Of a DNA stretch of 64,000 nucleotides, positions 16,715 to 25,863 are shown piece after piece. The position numbers and the translations under genes are program-made. Source of the DNA: Arthrobacter luteolus NBRC 107841 (lineage in GTDB: Bacteria > Actinomycetota > Actinomycetes > Actinomycetales > Micrococcaceae); the NCBI RefSeq assembly GCF_001552075.1, contig NZ_BCQM01000003.1, positions 248,001-312,000 on the forward strand, in the 5' to 3' direction. The notes below the pieces were generated by a model that did no database searches, was not told the origin of the DNA, and was given only the letters and a program-made list of their open reading frames with translations. Every line of letters starts with the position of its first letter. The first letter of the stretch is position 1.

Positions 16715-16878
16715 ACCAGCCTCATGCTTTCCCCATGTTTCCTGCTGTGTGTCCGCTCCGGACGGCCGCCCGTTCGGAGTCCACTCTACCCAGACGGGTC
16801 TGCCCCCGGGCCGGCAGCGAGCTGACGGAACCGCCGGGATCACGCGTGGCTGTGGACCCGCGCGGACCCGGCTCCCGC

Positions 16879-16884
16879 TAGGGT
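16879..16884 (+). promoter_or_regulatory. leaderless promoter -10 box for the SpoIIM-family gene
   Basis: TAGGGT followed by 6 nt (GGAGGC) and the GTG at 16891. Confidence 0.6.
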
Positions 16885-16890
16885 GGAGGC

Positions 16891-17886
16891 GTGGACATGG
16901 ATGCCTTCGCCGCCGTGCACCGGGAAGACTGGCAGCGGCTTGACGAGCTCACCGCACGGCGCAGGCTGACCGGTGCGGAAGCTGACGAACTGCTGCTGCT
17001 GTATCAGCGTGCCTCAACGCACCTCTCGGTGATCCGCTCCACCGCACCCGAGGGTGCCTACTCCGCGGCTCTGTCCATGCGGCTGTCCCGTGCCCGGACC
17101 CGGTTCACCGGAGCCCGGTCCAACTTCCTGGAGGACGTCGCCGGGTTCTTTGTGTACTCGCTGCCGGCGGCCTTCTACCGCGTCCGGTGGACGACCGTGG
17201 TGATCGGTGCGCTGTTCATCGTGGTCGCCTGGCTGGCTGGTTACTGGGTCACATCCACCCCCGGGGTGCTCGCTGCCATGGGTACGGACGCTGAACTCCG
17301 CCGCTACGTGGAGTCAGACTTCGCGAACTACTACTCCGAAAACCCCGCGGCATCGTTCGCCGGCATGGTGTGGACCAATAATGCATGGATCGCCCTGCAG
17401 GCCGTGGCCTTCGGCGTCACCGGAATCTGGGGACCTTACATCATCTACCAGAACGCCATTGGTGTGGGCACCGCCGGGGGGACAATGGCCTCCTATGGGG
17501 AGCTGGACACGTTCTTCAGCTATATCCTTCCGCACGGGTTGATGGAGCTGACTGCGGTTTTTGTTGCCGCTGCCGCTGGTCTGCAGATTTTCTGGGCGCT
17601 GGTTGCTCCGGGACCCAGAACCCGGGTGAGCGCCCTCGCGCAGGAAGGCCGGTCCCTGATGACCGTTGCCCTGGGCCTGGTGGCTGTGCTTTTCATCTCC
17701 GGACTGGTCGAAGGCTTTGTCACCCCCAGCCCCCTTCCGGCGTGGCTCCGGATAAGCATCGGGGCGCTGGTGCTGGCAGGGTACTGGGCCTACACCCTGG
17801 TGCTGGGCAAACGGGCCTATGACGCCGGGTACCGGGGCGACCTGCTCTCCCGCGACGCCGGCGAAGCCGCGGTCCGCGCTGCCTGA
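16891..17886 (+). CDS. SpoIIM/DUF95 family integral membrane protein
   Basis: A 331-aa protein of the stage II sporulation protein M family, widespread in non-sporulating actinobacteria. A soluble N-terminal helical part (about 1-95; AAVHREDWQRLDELTARRR and YQRASTHLSVIRS) is followed by about five to six transmembrane helices from residue 105, including the family GPYIIYQNAIGVG and YILPHGLMELTAVFVAAAAGLQI segments. GTG at 16891 is fixed by the TAGGGT box 6 nt upstream. The role is unknown; divergence from an RDD protein suggests a shared envelope function. Confidence 0.85.
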   Translation: MDMDAFAAVHREDWQRLDELTARRRLTGAEADELLLLYQRASTHLSVIRSTAPEGAYSAALSMRLSRARTRFTGARSNFLEDVAGFFVYSLPAAFYRVRWTTVVIGALFIVVAWLAGYWVTSTPGVLAAMGTDAELRRYVESDFANYYSENPAASFAGMVWTNNAWIALQAVAFGVTGIWGPYIIYQNAIGVGTAGGTMASYGELDTFFSYILPHGLMELTAVFVAAAAGLQIFWALVAPGPRTRVSALAQEGRSLMTVALGLVAVLFISGLVEGFVTPSPLPAWLRISIGALVLAGYWAYTLVLGKRAYDAGYRGDLLSRDAGEAAVRAA

Positions 17887-17957
17887 AGATCCACCGTTCC
17901 ACCGAAGCAGCCTGGAGCGGTTCGGGGTGGCACCCGGAATAGGACGGTGTGGCCCGG

Positions 17958-17963
17958 TAGGGT
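17958..17963 (+). promoter_or_regulatory. putative -10 box for the DUF1461 gene
   Basis: TAGGGT in the gap after the SpoIIM-family gene, about 55 nt before the chosen ATG. Confidence 0.35.
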
Positions 17964-18017
17964 CTAAGAAGGACGGAACCGGAACCCCCACCACCGGTGA
18001 CTTCATACAGGATTGGG

Positions 18018-19622
18018 ATGAGAGACGAAGCAGTGGCAAGCCAGGACCAAGACCCCACCACGGAACCCGCGCCTGCCGGTGAGGCCCCTGCAGGAAAGGG
18101 CACCGGGCCCAGTGATGCCAGCGAGACCATCGTCTCCGGCAGCCACGCTGCGGGAACTCCGGACAATGCCCGCCCAGCAGACACCGCCCCAGCCGAGCAT
18201 GAAGCCTGGGAGGCGGAATTCGCGGGGCTGACCGGCTCCGGCGCAGCAGACCCGGGCGCGGCCGATGAAGCGGCCGAACCCGGCGATGCCTCCGGCGCTG
18301 CCTCCGACGCTGCCTCCGGCGCTGCCTCCGACGCTGCCAGTCCCGGCGCTGCCGGCTCCGGCGCCGGCACTGCCGCTGCCGTGAACCGTCGTGCTGCCGC
18401 CGGAAAAGCAGCAGGACAGGCCGAGGTTCCCGGCGGGCATCCCTCCGTGGCGCAGCGGAGCACCCTCCCGATGCGCGCCGCGAGCACCATGCCAAACCTG
18501 AGCCGCTATGACGCCGCCGAATCCGCCGGCCCTGCTGAGGACAACGGAACGGAGACTTCCGCTGCCGCGTCAGGTGCTGCCGCGGCGGCAGCCACCGGCG
18601 GAATCGAGGCCCGGAAGACCGCTGACCAGCGCGGCAGTGCCGCCGGGACCGGCGCGGCTGCCGGCGTCACCGGAAACCAGGACGCCGGAGCAAACGGTGC
18701 AGAAGCCGGGTCCACTGACAGCGGCACAGACCGTGGCCCGTGGTACGTCTCGGGAACGGCGCCCAGCGAAACCGATGCCGGAAACGAAACCGGACAGGAT
18801 GCCGAAGCCGGAGCCGGCCAGGACGAAGAGGCCCAGCGCCGGTCCTTGGAACGGGAGCGGGCAGCGGATGCCAAACCGGTCCTTGCCCGCATCATCCAGG
18901 TGTCGATCGCCGTCTTCTTCCCGGTGATGCTGCTGGCGGCAGCTATCCGCGCCGTCGCCACCCCGATGTTCCTCTGGGTCGAGTACTACCGTCCGGGTTT
19001 CCCGGCGGATGCGTTCGGGTTCTCGGCCGAAGACCGCATGACCTACGGTTCCTACGCCGTCGACTATCTGCTGAACTTCGCCTCCCCGCGCTACCTCGGT
19101 GATCTGGTGACCCCGGATGGGGATCCCCTGTATCTGGCCTCCGAGGTCTCCCATATGGCGGACGTCAAGATGGTCCTGGGCATCGCGTTCCTGAGCGCTG
19201 TGGGCATGGCGCTGCTGAGCATCGCCGGCGGGATCTACCTGGCCCGGCGCTGCCCCGGCGGCATCCGCCGCGCACTGTTCGCCGGTGCGCTGGCAACACT
19301 GGCACTGATTGCTGGCCTGCTGGTGGCCGCTGTCCTCGCCTGGGAACAGTTCTTCACCCAGGTCCACAGCATTTTCTTCTCGCAGGGTAACTGGACGTTC
19401 CGGCTCGATGACACGCTGATCCGGCTCTTCCCCTCGCAGTTCTGGATGGACGCCGGCGGAAGCGTTGCGGGCATCGTGCTCCTGGCGTGCGTTATCACCC
19501 TGGTCTTCACCTGGCCGACAAAAACCCGGCGTGAGCGCTCCCGGCTGGCGCGCGAAGCCACCCGCAGGAGGTACCTGGAATCCCTCGATTCCTTCCAGGG
19601 AGACAAAACCAGCGAGCCGTAA
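18018..19622 (+). CDS. DUF1461/TIGR01906 family membrane protein with long disordered N-terminus
   Basis: The C-terminal 240 residues match the TIGR01906 integral membrane family: FGFSAEDRMTYGSYAVDYLLNFASPRYL, SEVSHMADVKMVLGIAFLSAVG and four hydrophobic helices. The first roughly 290 residues are low-complexity Ala/Gly/Asp/Glu-rich sequence with tandem (S)GAASDAA repeats, probably unstructured and cytoplasmic. The ATG at 18018 follows an AGGA about 6 nt upstream; an in-frame GTG at 17997 and another at 18033 are alternatives. The transcript ends at a bidirectional terminator. Function is unknown. Confidence 0.8.
   Translation: MRDEAVASQDQDPTTEPAPAGEAPAGKGTGPSDASETIVSGSHAAGTPDNARPADTAPAEHEAWEAEFAGLTGSGAADPGAADEAAEPGDASGAASDAASGAASDAASPGAAGSGAGTAAAVNRRAAAGKAAGQAEVPGGHPSVAQRSTLPMRAASTMPNLSRYDAAESAGPAEDNGTETSAAASGAAAAAATGGIEARKTADQRGSAAGTGAAAGVTGNQDAGANGAEAGSTDSGTDRGPWYVSGTAPSETDAGNETGQDAEAGAGQDEEAQRRSLERERAADAKPVLARIIQVSIAVFFPVMLLAAAIRAVATPMFLWVEYYRPGFPADAFGFSAEDRMTYGSYAVDYLLNFASPRYLGDLVTPDGDPLYLASEVSHMADVKMVLGIAFLSAVGMALLSIAGGIYLARRCPGGIRRALFAGALATLALIAGLLVAAVLAWEQFFTQVHSIFFSQGNWTFRLDDTLIRLFPSQFWMDAGGSVAGIVLLACVITLVFTWPTKTRRERSRLAREATRRRYLESLDSFQGDKTSEP
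18291..18338 (+). repeat. 4 x 12-bp (2 x 24-bp) tandem repeat in the DUF1461 gene
   Basis: Units TCCGGCGCTGCC and TCCGACGCTGCC alternate exactly, at 18291, 18303, 18315 and 18327. They encode SGAASDAA repeats and could change copy number by replication slippage. Confidence 0.85.
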
Positions 19623-19635
19623 CAACAGCCGTAGC

Positions 19636-19680
19636 AAAAAAGGAAGGTCCGCCCCGGTACGGAGCGGACCTTCCTTTTTT
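19636..19680. terminator. bidirectional intrinsic terminator
   Basis: Perfect stem with A6 on the left (19636-19641), an 11-bp GC-rich core (19642-19652 with 19664-19674), an 11-nt loop and T6 on the right (19675-19680). It reads as a U-tailed terminator on both strands, serving the DUF1461 gene and the convergent acyl-CoA synthetase gene. Confidence 0.92.
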
Positions 19681-19690
19681 CTGCCTGGAG

Positions 19691-21505
19691 CTACTTGACG
19701 TAGAGCTTCTCGACTTCGGCCGAGAAATCGGCCATCACGGCTTGGCGGCGAAGCTTCAGCGTGGGCGTCACGTGCCCTGCTTCGAGGGAAAAATCGCGGG
19801 GGAGGACAGTGAACCGGCGGATCTGTTCGGCCCGGGAGACCGTTGAGTTGGCAGCGTCCACCGCCTCCTGGACCTGGGCCTGCACCACGGGATGGTTTAC
19901 CGCGGAGACATCCTGGAAACTATGCCCCTGCTCACGGGCCCACACCGCCAGTGCTTCCTCATCGAGGGTGACCAGTGCGCCCACGAACGGTCGGCCTTCC
20001 CCGACGACGACGACCTGGGAGACCAGGCGGTGCTCCCGGATCTTCTCTTCCAACGGCCCGGGAGCAACGTTCTTGCCGCCGGCAGTGACCAGGAGGTCCT
20101 TTTTCCGTCCCGTGATGGTGAGGAAGCCGTCGTCATCCAGGGTGCCGACGTCGCCCGTATGGAACCATCCGTCGGCGAAGGCTTCGGTGTTCGCGGCGGG
20201 ATTCCGGTGATAGCCGTTGAAAACGCCCACGCCCTTGACCAAAACCTCGCCGTCGGCGGCAATCCGCACCGCATTTCCAGGCATCGGCAGGCCAACCGTG
20301 CCGACCCGGGTCAGAGGCACCGTGTTGACGGACGCCGGGGCCGTCGTTTCCGTCAGGCCGTAGCCTTCCAGGACAGCGATACCCGCGCCCCGGAAGAAAT
20401 GGCACAGCTGCGGGCTGAGCGGACTTGCTCCGGAAATGGCGATGGAGAGCTGCCCGCCGAAGACATTCCGGACTTTCGGATACAGGAGTGCGTCGAAGAT
20501 CCTGTGCCGCAGGCGCAGCGGCAGCGAGGGACCTTTTCCGCCCTGGCCTGCCCGGTCCACGGCTTCGGAGAAGGCGACGGCGGTTGATGCGGCGGAGGCG
20601 AAAAGCCGGCCCTTGCCCGCGGCCTCCGCACTTTCCTGCGCTCCGGTGTAGATCTTTTCGAAAATCCGCGGCACGGCGAGAAGGAACGTGGGCCGGAAAG
20701 TCTTCATGTCTCCGACCAGGGCAGATGCGCTGGCGCAGTGGCCCAGCTGCACACCGGCGGCCAGACAGCCGATCTGCACGGCCCGGGCCAGGGCATGGGC
20801 CAGGGGCAGGAACATCAGCGTCCGCGCGTTGGGAGCCTTCAGCATCTCGGGGAGGAGCTCGATGACGTTGACGCCGAAGACGGCGAAATTGCCGTGCGTG
20901 ATTTCGCAGCCCTTCGGACGCCCGGTGGTGCCCGAGGTGTAGACCAGGGACGCGGTGTCCGCGAGCCCGCGGACCGACCGGGCGGCCTCGAGGTCTGCGT
21001 CGCTGACCTCCGCTCCGGACGCGGACAGGGCACGCAGGTCCGTGCCGCCGTCGACGTCCGTCAGGTGCCACAGGGGAACGTCAAGACCGGCCGCACCGGC
21101 ACCCGCCGAGATGACCTTCGCCTTCGCGGCGTCTTCGGCGAAGACAAGCCTGGCTGCGGAGTCCTCCAGGATCCATTGAATCTGGCTGGCGGAGGAGGTT
21201 TCGTAGATCGGGACCGTCACGGCTCCGGCGAACCAGATGGCCAGGTCAACGACGGTCCACTCGTAGCGGGTGCTGGACATAACCGCCACGCAGTCCCCGG
21301 GACGGATGCCCTGCCGAATAAGTCCCTTGGCGGCTGCGGAAACTGCCGCAAGGAACCCGGCAGCGGTGATGTCTTCCCACCCTGCGTCCGACTGGCGGGC
21401 ATAGAGCGGCAGGTCCGGCGACCGGGAGGTCAGTCCGAGGAGGATGTCCGTAATGTTGGAGTCGGCCGGGAGCTCGACAAATAAGTCGGTGGAGGATTCG
21501 CGCAC
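19691..21505 (-). CDS. long-chain fatty acid-CoA ligase (AMP-forming)
   Basis: Activates a fatty acid through an acyl-AMP to acyl-CoA. The 604-aa protein has the ANL-superfamily motifs SLVYTSGTTGRPKGCEITHGN (AMP/P-loop), GYGLTETTAPASVNT, the DGWFHTGDVGTLDDDGFLTITGRKKD hinge region and a C-terminal subdomain ending at TPTLKLRRQ. It resembles the FAA1-type synthetases of actinobacteria. GTG at 21505 is chosen because the upstream in-frame extension overlaps pmt and has no family resemblance, while VRESSTDLFVELP is a plausible N-terminus. It begins 43 nt after the pmt stop on the same strand. The chain length preferred cannot be read. Confidence 0.9.
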   Translation of the reverse strand: MRESSTDLFVELPADSNITDILLGLTSRSPDLPLYARQSDAGWEDITAAGFLAAVSAAAKGLIRQGIRPGDCVAVMSSTRYEWTVVDLAIWFAGAVTVPIYETSSASQIQWILEDSAARLVFAEDAAKAKVISAGAGAAGLDVPLWHLTDVDGGTDLRALSASGAEVSDADLEAARSVRGLADTASLVYTSGTTGRPKGCEITHGNFAVFGVNVIELLPEMLKAPNARTLMFLPLAHALARAVQIGCLAAGVQLGHCASASALVGDMKTFRPTFLLAVPRIFEKIYTGAQESAEAAGKGRLFASAASTAVAFSEAVDRAGQGGKGPSLPLRLRHRIFDALLYPKVRNVFGGQLSIAISGASPLSPQLCHFFRGAGIAVLEGYGLTETTAPASVNTVPLTRVGTVGLPMPGNAVRIAADGEVLVKGVGVFNGYHRNPAANTEAFADGWFHTGDVGTLDDDGFLTITGRKKDLLVTAGGKNVAPGPLEEKIREHRLVSQVVVVGEGRPFVGALVTLDEEALAVWAREQGHSFQDVSAVNHPVVQAQVQEAVDAANSTVSRAEQIRRFTVLPRDFSLEAGHVTPTLKLRRQAVMADFSAEVEKLYVK

Positions 21506-21548
21506 TGCGCCACTCTCTTTCCGTGCTTGTGGCACATTGCGTTGAGAC

Positions 21549-23168
21549 CTAAATCCAGCTCGGCATCCACATTCGGAGCCGCCAACCAGAATAGGGGATG
21601 TTCTCTGCAGTCCACACCGGATAGAAGAAGGCGGAGACCAGAATAACAGCGAGCAGGAAGCACCCGACGCCGACTGCGCCGCGCTTCCGGCGCAGTGCCG
21701 TGTCGTGATCCCTGCCCAGCATGAGGCCCAGGACATAGGTCAGGGCCAGGATGAGGAAGGGCTCGAATGACACCGCATAAAAGAAGAACATGGTGCGGTC
21801 CGGGAACGCGAACCAGGGAAGATACCCGGCAGCGATCCCGGCGAGGATGGCACCGGCCCGCCAGTCCCGGCGGCCGAGCCAATACGCCAGCAGCACGCCA
21901 AGGCTGAGCAGTGCGGCCCACCAGATGAGCGGATTGCCAACAGAGGTGATGGCCGAGGTGCAGGTTTCAAAACCGCACCCGGGGCTCCCCGGATCGGGAG
22001 ATTCATAGAAAAAGGAGGTTGGGCGGCCCATGAATAACCAGGTCCAGGCGTTGGCCATGTAGGAATGTTCCGATGTCAGCCCGTTGTGGAATTCATAGGC
22101 GCTGCGGTGGTACTCCGCCAGTGACCGGAGGGAATCCGGAAACCAGCCGAACGTTTCCGACGGATTCGTTTCGGCCCAGTGCCGTCCGTACGAGTCGGAT
22201 GCGCGGAACCAGCCCGCCCAGGTAGCGGTGTAGGTGGCCAGGGCCGTGGGGATGAGAGTGAAGAACGCCGGAACGCCGTCCTTTAGCAGCGCGAGCGGCC
22301 AGCGGCGGATCCCGGCAACGCGGCGGGCGCTCACGTCCCAAAGCACCGTCATCAGGCCGAAGACGGCGACGAGGGCCAGCGCGGACCATTTTGTGCCAAC
22401 CGCCAGCCCGAGGCAGACCCCGGCCACGAGCCGCCAGGGCCGCCACAAAAGCCACGGCCCGGACGCCAGGGCTGCGAAGGGCGGCGCGCTGCCCGGCGCC
22501 ACCGCAAGTTTGCGGGCCAATCGTCTCCTGCCGTCGTCGCGGTCCAGCAGCAGGGCACCAAAAGCCGCCAGCACCCAAAAGGCCAGGAAAACATCCAGCA
22601 GTGAGGTTCGGGACAGGACCAGATGGTGTCCGTCAACGGCCAGCAGCACACCGGCTGCTCCGCCAAGCAGGGGGGAGCGGAAGAGGCGGTATGCAATCAG
22701 CGCCAGCAGCAGGACAGTGAGGGTGCCGGCCAGGGCAGCGGAGAACCGCCAGCCAAAGCTCGACCCGGGGCCGAAAAGGGCCATGCCGAAGGCGATCATC
22801 CATTTGCCCACCGGCGGATGCACCACGTACTCCGGTTCCTCCAGCAGCCCGCTGGGCTGGCCGGCGGCAAAGGAATCGTTGGCATTCTCCGGCCAGGCCC
22901 GTTCATAGCCCGACATCAGATAGGAGTAGGCGTCCTTGACGTAGTAGGTCTCGTCGAACACCAGGGAGTCAGGCTCACCCAGGCGGACAAACCGCAGCAC
23001 TCCGGCCAGGACAGCAGCACCCAGCGCGGCTGCCCAGGCCCAGGCGGGCGCGGGCAGCGCCGCACCGAGCAACCGTCCCCGCAGCGTCTCGAAGGAGAAG
23101 GCCTGTCCTGGATCCAGAACCGGCGGCGTCTGTTCCCGGGGCGGGCTGGGGGTCAGGGACAGGGTCAC
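21549..23168 (-). CDS. pmt: dolichyl-phosphate-mannose-protein mannosyltransferase (actinobacterial PMT, GT39)
   Basis: Transfers mannose from polyprenyl-phosphate-mannose to Ser/Thr of exported proteins. The 539-aa protein has about ten transmembrane helices and the GT39 signature around the first external loop, VFDETYYVKDAYSY, with its Asp-Glu pair; HPPVGKWMIAFG and the GWRFSAALAGT helix follow. GTG at 23168 is chosen because a TAGAGT -10 box stands 7 nt upstream and the gene is divergent from rsmI with only 37 nt between start codons. The pmt/rsmI pair is conserved in actinobacteria (Rv1002c/Rv1003). GDP-mannose supply would depend on manA. Confidence 0.92.
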   Translation of the reverse strand: MTLSLTPSPPREQTPPVLDPGQAFSFETLRGRLLGAALPAPAWAWAAALGAAVLAGVLRFVRLGEPDSLVFDETYYVKDAYSYLMSGYERAWPENANDSFAAGQPSGLLEEPEYVVHPPVGKWMIAFGMALFGPGSSFGWRFSAALAGTLTVLLLALIAYRLFRSPLLGGAAGVLLAVDGHHLVLSRTSLLDVFLAFWVLAAFGALLLDRDDGRRRLARKLAVAPGSAPPFAALASGPWLLWRPWRLVAGVCLGLAVGTKWSALALVAVFGLMTVLWDVSARRVAGIRRWPLALLKDGVPAFFTLIPTALATYTATWAGWFRASDSYGRHWAETNPSETFGWFPDSLRSLAEYHRSAYEFHNGLTSEHSYMANAWTWLFMGRPTSFFYESPDPGSPGCGFETCTSAITSVGNPLIWWAALLSLGVLLAYWLGRRDWRAGAILAGIAAGYLPWFAFPDRTMFFFYAVSFEPFLILALTYVLGLMLGRDHDTALRRKRGAVGVGCFLLAVILVSAFFYPVWTAENIPYSGWRLRMWMPSWI

Positions 23169-23175
23169 GCGCTCA

Positions 23176-23199
23176 ACTCTATAGCCTGTCGCGTAGGGT
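23176..23199. promoter_or_regulatory. overlapping divergent leaderless promoters of pmt and rsmI
   Basis: TAGAGT on the minus strand (23176-23181) is 7 nt from the pmt GTG; TAGGGT on the plus strand (23194-23199) is 6 nt from the rsmI GTG. The two -10 boxes are 12 nt apart, so each lies where the other promoter's -35 contact would be. Confidence 0.65.
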
Positions 23200-23205
23200 T
23201 GAGGG

Positions 23206-24201
23206 GTGGACTCAAGCATGGATGGAACCCCGCAGACGGCAAGCACCGACGGCACGGAGGACAACGCTCAAAGCACTGCCGCAGACACGGGGTCCGGGCG
23301 GCGCGCCGGATCGGGCGGGCAGATCGTGCTGGCGGCTACCCCGATCGGAAACATGGGCGACGCCACCGTCCGGCTGATCGACCTCCTGCAGCACGCGGAC
23401 GTCATCGCCGCGGAAGACACCCGCCGGCTGCATCGGCTGGTCAGTGCCCTGGGCATCAGCACCTCCGGCAAAATCCTGAGCTACCACGAGCACAACGAAC
23501 AAAACCGTACCGCCGACCTCCTGGAACTTGTCCGCGGCGGTGCCACCCTGCTGATGGTCACCGACGCCGGTATGCCCTCCGTCTCCGACCCCGGCTACCG
23601 GCTGGTCGAAGCGGCCGCCGCCGAAGGAATTCCGGTCACCGCGGCCCCCGGCCCTTCAGCTGTGCTCACCGCCCTTGCCCTCTCCGGCCTGCCGACGGAC
23701 AGGTTCTGCTTTGAGGGTTTCCTGCCGAGGAAAACAGGGGAACGGGCCGGACGGCTCGCTGACCTGGCCGGTGAACGCCGCACCATGGTTTTCTTCGAGG
23801 CGCCGCACCGGCTCGAGGCGATGCTCCGGGCACTCGACGCAGCATTCGGCGGTGACCGTCCCGCCGCCGTCGCCCGTGAGCTGACGAAGCTCCATGAGCA
23901 GGTGCTGCGGGCACCGCTGCGTGAACTGCTCGAATGGGCTGAGGGCACTGAGGTCCGGGGCGAGATCGCCGTCGTAGTCGGCGGCGCGGGAGAAACGGCA
24001 CCGGAGGCCCCGGAAGACCACGTGGGCGCGGTCAACGATCTCATCACCCAGGGCTCGCGGCTGAAGGACGCGGTTGCGAGCGTCGCCTCCGATGCGCGGA
24101 TCAGCAAGCGGGAGCTGTACTCCGCTGTGCTGGCCGCCCGCAGCGGCAGCACCGATGACCAACCCGGCAAACCCGATAAAGCCGGCAAACCCGCTAAGTA
24201 A
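23206..24201 (+). CDS. rsmI: 16S rRNA (cytidine(1402)-2'-O)-methyltransferase
   Basis: Methylates the ribose of C1402 in 16S rRNA using S-adenosylmethionine. The 331-aa protein has the tetrapyrrole-methylase fold signatures LAATPIGNMGDATVRLIDLL, AAEDTRRLHRL, SYHEHNE, LLMVTDAGMPSVSDPGYRLV and AAPGPSAVLTALALSGLP. An Asp/Thr/Ser-rich stretch of about 35 residues precedes the first motif, so the GTG at 23206 gives a slightly longer N-terminus than usual, but the -10 box 6 nt upstream supports it. The C-terminus ends in a short Lys/Pro tail (KPDKAGKPAK). Confidence 0.95.
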   Translation: MDSSMDGTPQTASTDGTEDNAQSTAADTGSGRRAGSGGQIVLAATPIGNMGDATVRLIDLLQHADVIAAEDTRRLHRLVSALGISTSGKILSYHEHNEQNRTADLLELVRGGATLLMVTDAGMPSVSDPGYRLVEAAAAEGIPVTAAPGPSAVLTALALSGLPTDRFCFEGFLPRKTGERAGRLADLAGERRTMVFFEAPHRLEAMLRALDAAFGGDRPAAVARELTKLHEQVLRAPLRELLEWAEGTEVRGEIAVVVGGAGETAPEAPEDHVGAVNDLITQGSRLKDAVASVASDARISKRELYSAVLAARSGSTDDQPGKPDKAGKPAK

Positions 24202-24269
24202 CGGCTCACCCCGAACACCCGAAGCCAAGTGCACAGTGAAACGTCAGTTTTGTTGTGCAGGAATGCATT

Positions 24270-24275
24270 TACAGT
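24270..24275 (+). promoter_or_regulatory. weak promoter candidate for the aldehyde dehydrogenase gene
   Basis: TACAGT preceded by TTTTGT at 24248-24253 with a 16-nt spacer. The leader would be about 75 nt. Confidence 0.3.
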
Positions 24276-24355
24276 GATCCGCGCGCGTCTTACGGTGAGT
24301 TGAGCACCGGTCAGATCGTGTACCGGGAAACCCGCACATTTTTGGAGGCTCACCC

Positions 24356-25834
24356 ATGGCTGTAACCGCTGAACGCGAGGCCGAACTGCTGGCCCAGGTT
24401 CCCACCGGCCTGCTGATTGACGGACAGTGGCGGGATGCCACCGGCGGCAAGACCTTCGAAGTCGAGGATCCCGCCACAGGCAAGGTGCTGCTGAGCATCG
24501 CCGATGCCAGCACCGAAGACGGCGCCGCGGCAATGGACGCCGCCGCCGCCGCGCAGGACTCCTGGGCACAGACCCCGCCCCGGGTCCGCGGAGAGATCCT
24601 CCGCCGGGCCTTCGAGCTGGTCACGGCACGCGCCGAAGACTTCGCCCTGCTGATGACGCTGGAAATGGGCAAGCCCCTGGCGGAAGCCCGCGGCGAAGTA
24701 GCCTACGGCGCCGAGTTCCTGCGCTGGTTCTCCGAGGAAGCCGTCCGCGTGACCGGCCGTTACGGCATGTCTCCCGATGGCAAGTCGCGGATCATGGTCA
24801 CCAAGAAGCCGGTTGGCCCGTGCCTGCTGATCACCCCGTGGAACTTCCCGCTGGCCATGGCTACCCGCAAGATTGCCCCCGCGGTGGCTGCCGGCTGCAC
24901 CATGGTGCTCAAGCCCGCGAAGCTCACCCCGCTGACCTCCCAGCTCTTCGCCGCCGTCATGATGGAAGCCGGCCTGCCCGCCGGCGTCCTGAACGTCGTC
25001 TCCACGACCAAGGCCGGGGAAGTGACCGGGCCGATCATGCAGGATGACCGGCTGCGCAAGGTCTCCTTCACCGGCTCCACCCCGGTGGGCCAGGCCCTGA
25101 TCCGCGACGCCGCGGACAACGTGCTGCGCACGTCCATGGAACTGGGCGGCAATGCGCCGTTCGTCGTCTTCGAGGACGCTGACATCGACAAGGCCGTTGA
25201 AGGCGCCATGGCCGCCAAGCTGCGGAACATGGGCGAAGCCTGCACCGCTGCCAACCGCTTCATTGTGCATGAGGACATCGCGGACGAATTCTCCGAGAAG
25301 TTCGCTGCCAAGGTCGGCGCCATGACCATCGCCCGCGGCACCGAGGACGAATCCAAGATCGGTCCGCTCATCGATGCCAAGTCCCGGGACAAGGTCCACT
25401 CCCTGGTCGAGGACGCGATCGACGGCGGCGCCACGGCTGTTGTCGGCGGCGCACCGGTGGACGGCCCCGGCTACTTCTACGCACCGACCGTGCTGAAGAA
25501 TGTTCCTGCCGGTGCCCGCATCCTCAAGGAAGAGATCTTCGGACCGGTGGCCCCGGTCATCACCTTCTCCACCGAGGCTGAAGCCGTGAAGCTGGCCAAC
25601 GCTTCCGAATACGGCCTGATCGCCTACGTCTTCACCGAAGACCTGAACCGCGGCCTGCGGATCGGCGAGAAGCTGGAAACCGGCATGCTGGGCCTGAACG
25701 CCGGCGTTGTATCCAACGCTGCCGCCCCGTTCGGCGGCGTCAAGCAGTCCGGCCTGGGCCGTGAAGGCGGAGACGAAGGCATCGAGGAATACCTCTACAC
25801 GCAGTACATCGGCATCGCCGACCCCACCGCGTAG
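24356..25834 (+). CDS. gabD: NAD(P)-dependent succinate-semialdehyde-type aldehyde dehydrogenase
   Basis: Oxidises an aldehyde to its acid; closest in appearance to succinate-semialdehyde dehydrogenases of GABA catabolism. The 492-aa protein shows the full ALDH core: ITPWNFPLAMATRKIAPAVA, KPAKLTPLTS, the FTGSTPVGQ coenzyme loop, the general-base ELGGNAPF glutamate, the nucleophile in GEACTAANRF and EEIFGPVAP. ATG at 24356 has a GGAGG at 24344-24348. No other GABA genes lie nearby, so substrate is by family resemblance. It is one of two additions separating rsmI from tatD. A 20-bp stem terminator follows. Confidence 0.88.
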   Translation: MAVTAEREAELLAQVPTGLLIDGQWRDATGGKTFEVEDPATGKVLLSIADASTEDGAAAMDAAAAAQDSWAQTPPRVRGEILRRAFELVTARAEDFALLMTLEMGKPLAEARGEVAYGAEFLRWFSEEAVRVTGRYGMSPDGKSRIMVTKKPVGPCLLITPWNFPLAMATRKIAPAVAAGCTMVLKPAKLTPLTSQLFAAVMMEAGLPAGVLNVVSTTKAGEVTGPIMQDDRLRKVSFTGSTPVGQALIRDAADNVLRTSMELGGNAPFVVFEDADIDKAVEGAMAAKLRNMGEACTAANRFIVHEDIADEFSEKFAAKVGAMTIARGTEDESKIGPLIDAKSRDKVHSLVEDAIDGGATAVVGGAPVDGPGYFYAPTVLKNVPAGARILKEEIFGPVAPVITFSTEAEAVKLANASEYGLIAYVFTEDLNRGLRIGEKLETGMLGLNAGVVSNAAAPFGGVKQSGLGREGGDEGIEEYLYTQYIGIADPTA

Positions 25835-25863
25835 GCGCTGTGGCCCGAAGCCGGGCCGCAGCG

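Noticed and set aside
16715-16843. N-terminal extension of the RDD protein to the GTG/ATG region at 16843
   Set aside because: The 43 extra residues are Pro/Gly/Arg-rich with no hydrophobic or family character; the start at 16714 begins the recognisable domain.
21506-21736. N-terminal extension of the acyl-CoA ligase
   Set aside because: It runs through the 3' end of pmt in another frame and lacks similarity; the GTG at 21505 fits spacing and family length.
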